Made by a program: the position numbers and the translations under genes. 21,241 bases of DNA from a virus. Each line of letters starts with the position of its first letter. Within the stretch, counting starts at the first letter, position 1. The notes beneath the pieces are model-generated. The model did no database searches. It had not been told where the DNA came from and saw only the letters and a program-made list of their open reading frames with translations. Shown here piece by piece: positions 18,921-21,241 of this stretch. The stretch covers positions 1-21,241 of the IMG/VR virus record IMGVR_UViG_3300048838_001160, one strand, 5' to 3'.

Positions 18921-19838
18921 ATGGCGTTCGCAGATCCATCTGGACGGCCGTGGTCCGTGGCCGTCCACAATGCCGTCTTTATCCAGGGGGTGTGCACCGT
19001 CTCTCCCCGCACCGTTCGCTGGCTCGAGCAGTCGCTCGAATACCTGTTACGATTTGCCAATTGCGAAGTGGGGGATATTTCCGCTGAGGTTGTCGCCCTC
19101 TGGCACCGGGCGCTGCTGGAGTATGTTTCTCCGACTACGGCCAATAACTACCTGCGTGGTGTGCGGGTCGTCATGGCCCGGCTCGTAAACCGTGACCTGC
19201 TCGATGACAACCCCGCCGCCGTCGTCCCCTACCACCCCCAGCCGCCCCACCGGCCCGAAGCCGTTACCGTCGAAACCTATCACGCCCTGCTGGCCGTTGC
19301 CGGCCTGCGCGATGCTGCAATCGTGTCTTTGCTGTGGGGCACTGGATGCCGAATCGGCGAGATCGCCACCATCTCAACTGAGACGATGGACTTGTGGCAA
19401 GAAAATGGGGAATATCGCTTTGCCGCTGCTGTGGTGGGGAAATACCACCGCCGCCACGGTCTGGGTCATGCGACCCGCTACGTGTACGCCAATGACCAGG
19501 AGGCTGAGGCCCTGCGGGCCTGGCTCGTCGCCCGGCCGGCTACCTCCAGCCCCGCCCTCTTCACCTCGCGTGATGGCCGGCAGCCCATCCCCAACAGCAC
19601 CATTCAATCAGCGCTGCGGGCTCTCAAGGATCGCGCGGGTGTCGATTCAGTCTGCAACCCCCACGCCTTCCGGCATGCCTTTGCTTATCGCAAGCGCCGC
19701 GAGGGCTACCCCCTGGAGTGGATCTCCGAATGGCTGGGCCATAGCGATCCGGCCTTCACCGCCGCCATGTACGGCGACAAGACCGAACGAGAAATCCGAA
19801 ACCGCTACTTTGCGCGACCGCCCCGCAATCGAGATTGA
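18921..19838 (+). CDS. Tyrosine recombinase / phage integrase
   Basis: A 305-residue site-specific recombinase. The N-terminal half (VSPRTVRWLEQSLEYLLRFA ... TTANNYLRGVRVVMARLV) is the SAM-like core-binding domain. The catalytic residues of the C-terminal domain are all present: Arg144 (GCRIGE), Lys174 (VVGKYHRR), His248 and Arg251 (HAFRHAFA), His274 (WLGHSDP) and nucleophile Tyr284 (AAMYGDK). It has no clear N-terminal arm-binding domain beyond the first 25 residues. GAGG is eight bases before ATG. It reads toward the attachment region, which begins right after its stop. It integrates the phage into a tRNA-Gly gene, judged from the adjacent tRNA fragment. The promoter is noted separately. 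Confidence 0.95.
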   Translation: MAFADPSGRPWSVAVHNAVFIQGVCTVSPRTVRWLEQSLEYLLRFANCEVGDISAEVVALWHRALLEYVSPTTANNYLRGVRVVMARLVNRDLLDDNPAAVVPYHPQPPHRPEAVTVETYHALLAVAGLRDAAIVSLLWGTGCRIGEIATISTETMDLWQENGEYRFAAAVVGKYHRRHGLGHATRYVYANDQEAEALRAWLVARPATSSPALFTSRDGRQPIPNSTIQSALRALKDRAGVDSVCNPHAFRHAFAYRKRREGYPLEWISEWLGHSDPAFTAAMYGDKTEREIRNRYFARPPRNRD

Positions 19839-19916
19839 GCAGTCCCACTGGGGTGGGAGGGGGGAGTGGAGACCGCGCCGATCAGACCGCCGAACGGCCG
19901 CGGAAAGTAGCGGTTC

Positions 19917-19968
19917 ACAGCAGCTTCCCAAGCTGTTATCACGGGTTCGAATCCCGTATGCCGCTCTA
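19917..19968 (+). other. tRNA-Gly(CCC) 3' fragment, att core
   Basis: The sequence contains an anticodon arm GCAGC-TTCCCAA-GCTGT (anticodon CCC, Gly), a T arm ACGGG-TTCGAAT-CCCGT, the acceptor half ATGCCGC and discriminator T as in bacterial tRNA-Gly. Upstream no matching GCGGCAT or D arm is found; only GCGG at 19900 pairs. It is thus the 3' half of a tRNA gene, as carried by phages that integrate into tRNA-Gly. Confidence 0.85.
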
Positions 19969-20035
19969 GTATCAGGTTGTTAAAGTGCGCCTAAGCAACT
20001 GCGACAACTGATGCGTAGCGGTTCGGCCGCGACAG

Positions 20036-20060
20036 AGTGGCCAGCTAGATCCTGGCCACT
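20036..20060. terminator. Hairpin downstream of xis / att region
   Basis: AGTGGCCAG, 7-base loop, CTGGCCACT: perfect 9-bp stem, followed on the plus strand by TTGGTCTCTT. It lies 20 bases past the excisionase stop on the minus strand and could end transcripts from either side, better from the left. Confidence 0.5.
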
Positions 20061-20080
20061 TTGGTCTCTTCCGACCACCG

Positions 20081-20278
20081 CTACCCTTTAGGCAAATCGA
20101 GTTCCAGTCCCATGTACTCAGCTGCCTTCTGCAAATCCTCTTCCTTGATTGCATACGGCGACTTCTTGCCCAGCCCGGTTCTCCGCGCTGGCAAAAGACC
20201 GTCCTGGATCCACTGCCAGACTGTCACTCGACTGACCTTAAGCAGCTTGGCCGTTTCAGAAACTGAAAACTCTTTCAC
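20081..20278 (-). CDS. Excisionase-like HTH protein (MerR/HTH_17 type)
   Basis: A 65-residue protein starting with GTG at 20276-20278 (VKEFSVSETAKLLKVSRVTVWQ), with GAGGAGG eight bases upstream. The longer frame reaching 20338 uses a TTG that is in fact the -35 hexamer of a consensus promoter, so it was rejected. The winged helix-turn-helix EFSVSETAKLLKVSRVTVWQW followed by IQDGLLPARRTGLGKKSPYAIKEEDL is the usual excisionase/AlpA-like domain. It lies across the att core from integrase, as expected of a recombination directionality factor. It could also be a regulator of int. Its stop codon overlaps an arm-type GTAGCGGT site. Confidence 0.85.
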   Translation of the reverse strand: MKEFSVSETAKLLKVSRVTVWQWIQDGLLPARRTGLGKKSPYAIKEEDLQKAAEYMGLELDLPKG

Positions 20279-20308
20279 GGTAGCTGCCTCCTCAAATAAC
20301 ATGTTAGC

Positions 20309-20338
20309 ATTATACCGGCTGTTAAGTTTGTTTGTCAA
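20309..20338 (-). promoter_or_regulatory. Consensus sigma70 promoter of the xis gene
   Basis: On the minus strand TTGACA (20333-20338), 18 bases, TATAAT (20309-20314), both perfect consensus. The expected start site at about 20302 falls on the palindrome TAACATGTTA (20297-20306), a likely operator. Confidence 0.85.
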
Positions 20339-20381
20339 TCACTAAACGGACCAATTACCCTACGAAATCGATGCCCCAGCT

Positions 20382-20508
20382 CTTTGCCCACCAATCCACG
20401 GGGCTTTGCCCACCAATCCATTGCCTTTGCCCACCAATGCGCTACCCTTTGCCCACCAATGCACGACAGGCTTTGCCCACCAATGCGCCAACGGCCGTTT
20501 GGTGGGCA
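20382..20508. repeat. Array of five CTTTGCCCACCAATGC repeats plus one inverted copy
   Basis: Direct copies start at 20382, 20404, 20425, 20447 and 20471 (the first two end in CC, the others GC), with periods of 22, 21, 22 and 24 bases. An inverted copy TTGGTGGGCA is at 20499-20508. The last direct copy and the inverted one can form a 10-bp stem enclosing ACGGCCGT, ending just before the Shine-Dalgarno of the gene at 20521. No protein is convincingly encoded here. Confidence 0.85.
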
Positions 20509-20520
20509 TGAGGAGGAACT

Positions 20521-20991
20521 ATGAATCACGCCGACCAACATGCGATGGAGCAGATCAAGCCAAACCACACCGTCCGGAACGTCCTGATCGGGCTGGCAGC
20601 TGTGGCAGCCATCATTGGTGCGGTCTACCTGGCGTTTTCCTTTGGGCGTGGCGACATTACCGTGACGGTTGGTGACGGACTGCCCGAAGTCCGGAATGAC
20701 TGTCCCGACTGCGGCCGGGAAGGAGTTGTCGGCACCTGGTCATCAGAAATTAACGGCGCTACCCTCGTGTTTTCAAACGACGGCACATTCACCCTGCAAC
20801 GCGGCGAGGGGGTACTGAGCGGGACGTTTGAGCGTTCGGATGACGAGCTGTGCCTCGTTGCGACAGACGGCAGTGCGACTGCAGGATACTGCTACGATTA
20901 CGTTCAGGCTGTCGATGCGATGAAGCTAGATGATGTCACTTACATCCGCGGAGGCTCCGGCATGCCCTCCGGCGGCTCCGGCAGCCCGTAG
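20521..20991 (+). CDS. Membrane-anchored extracytoplasmic protein (moron-like)
   Basis: A 156-residue protein with GAGGAGG four bases before ATG. Residues 19-42 (RNVLIGLAAVAAIIGAVYLAFSF) form one transmembrane anchor with a short cytoplasmic N-terminus, so the rest is extracytoplasmic. CPDCG gives a cysteine pair at about 62-65. The domain GTWSSEINGATLVFSNDGTF and then GVLSGTFERSDDELCLV resembles lipocalin-like small beta-barrel domains that read GxW....L.F..DGTF...G.Y. The end is a GGSG linker-like tail. It is the only plus-strand gene besides integrase, isolated by repeats, and may be expressed in the prophage state. Its last 52 bases overlap the opposing gene. Confidence 0.75.
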   Translation: MNHADQHAMEQIKPNHTVRNVLIGLAAVAAIIGAVYLAFSFGRGDITVTVGDGLPEVRNDCPDCGREGVVGTWSSEINGATLVFSNDGTFTLQRGEGVLSGTFERSDDELCLVATDGSATAGYCYDYVQAVDAMKLDDVTYIRGGSGMPSGGSGSP

Positions 20992-21176
20992 GCCACCGCC
21001 CGCAGCTCCACGTCGAGCGACGCCATCTCACGGATGGCCTTCTCGTCGGCTTGCTTCACCGGCCACTTGGCGCCCACGCCGTAGACGATGCGATACATCG
21101 TCCTGGTCAGGCGGTCATAGGCGGCCGCGTACTGCGCCTCAATGAGCGCCTGCTGGTCAGATAGCTGCTGATTCAT
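20940..21176 (-). CDS. Hypothetical protein closing the right-hand minus-strand module
   Basis: A 78-residue protein, MNQQLSDQQALIEAQYAAAYDRL..., with GGAG four bases before ATG. The longer frame overlaps the upstream gene and was not used. It is helical (YAAAYDRLTRTMYRIVYG, KQADEKAIREMASLDVELRAVAYG), with a proline tail LPEPPEGMPEPPRM. Its start overlaps the end of the truncated gene at the window edge, so it belongs to a leftward operon coming from outside. Its tail is antisense to the end of the plus-strand membrane gene. Likely the last gene of the late (tail) module of the phage; function unknown. Confidence 0.6.
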   Translation of the reverse strand: MNQQLSDQQALIEAQYAAAYDRLTRTMYRIVYGVGAKWPVKQADEKAIREMASLDVELRAVAYGLPEPPEGMPEPPRM

Positions 21177-21241
21177 CGGTCTCCGCCCCCACAATCCGAT
21201 ATGCCACCGTGCTGGTCCACACACCGTCAATTCGTTGCGTC
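21157..21241 (-). CDS. C-terminal end of a phage gene (cut by window edge)
   Basis: Only 27 codons are seen: ...IDGVWTSTVAYRIVGAETD to a TGA at 21157-21159. The frame is open to the edge and overlaps the start of the next gene by 20 bases. The fragment is too short to identify. A beta-strand character and its position before the terminal small gene would fit a tail or baseplate protein. Confidence 0.5.
   Translation of the reverse strand, partial: TQRIDGVWTSTVAYRIVGAETDESAAI

Larger units (their letters stand above)
19800..20084. other. attP region with putative arm-type sites
   Basis: Four copies of GTAGCGGT: AACCGCTACT (19800-19809, inverted, inside the integrase end), AGTAGCGGTTC (19906-19916, direct), CGTAGCGGTTC (20014-20024, direct) and ACCGCTAC (20077-20084, inverted). 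They flank the tRNA-derived core on both sides and look like integrase or Xis arm sites. The same octamer occurs only twice more that I noticed in the window (2716-2723; 8827-8834, inverted). The 242 bases between integrase and xis hold no other gene. Confidence 0.65.

Noticed and set aside
19900-19968. Complete functional tRNA-Gly gene
   Set aside because: No D arm, and only four of seven acceptor pairs (GCGG) can be found in a 66-base span; it is a 3' half copied by the phage.
20279-20338. N-terminal extension of the excisionase gene to the TTG at 20338
   Set aside because: That TTG is the first part of a perfect TTGACA -35 with a TATAAT 18 bases on; the GTG with GAGGAGG is the credible start.
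20382-20508. CRISPR array
   Set aside because: Repeats are 16 bases with about 5-8 base gaps; too short for spacers, and no cas genes are present.
20335-20568. Minus-strand frame with repeated WWAK-type peptides
   Set aside because: The peptide repeats are only a translation of the 16-bp DNA repeats, no good start exists and it runs into the plus-strand gene.

Overview
The window is a GC-rich segment of a temperate tailed phage with HK97-type head genes and a siphovirus-like tail module. The evidence is a complete head-to-tail gene order (small and large terminase, portal, prohead protease, HK97-fold capsid, connectors, tail terminator, tail tube, frameshifted tail chaperones, tape measure) plus a tyrosine integrase beside a tRNA-Gly fragment. 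The host cannot be named from sequence alone. The base composition and the many copies of the palindrome ACGGCCGT fit a GC-rich bacterium; Chloroflexota is only a weak impression.

Layout. Almost everything is read on the minus strand, from right to left, in tightly packed genes with many ATGA, GTGA or TGATG overlaps. From right to left: 21241-20940 is the end of a further minus-strand module. 20521-20991 (+) is a membrane-anchored moron-like gene behind an array of five 16-bp direct repeats. 20081-20278 (-) is an excisionase-like HTH gene with a consensus promoter. 19800-20084 is the attachment region, and 18921-19838 (+) is the integrase. 18786-12343 (-) is the early operon, with small membrane proteins, an O-like replication initiator carrying six internal iterons, a probable helicase-loader-type partner, a large ParB-like protein and a Lar-like zinc protein. 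12259-9640 holds an HTH gene, an HNH endonuclease and both terminase subunits. 9643-8336 holds small accessory genes and a PD-(D/E)XK-like nuclease, closed by a strong terminator. 8117-1 is the head and tail module, which runs off the left edge inside the tape measure gene.

How it fits together. Integrase and Xis flank a tRNA-Gly(CCC) 3' fragment bordered on both sides by copies of GTAGCGGT, which look like arm-type sites. Phage genes lie on both sides of this site, so the sequence is best read as attP of a free or circularised phage genome and not as one end of an integrated prophage. Replication probably starts inside the initiator gene, as in lambda O. HNH plus a P27-type small terminase plus a Terminase_1 large subunit suggest cos-type packaging. 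The head module carries two unusual cargo genes, a P-loop kinase between portal and protease and a glycosyltransferase directly behind the capsid gene.

Items that most deserve a second look are the iteron-bearing initiator, three identical 16-bp palindromes TGTTGGCGCGCCAACA whose size and ends resemble ParB parS sites (a ParB-like protein is encoded here), the 22-bp-spaced repeat array at 20382-20508, and the attP architecture. No CI-like repressor and no lysis cassette were recognised in the window.
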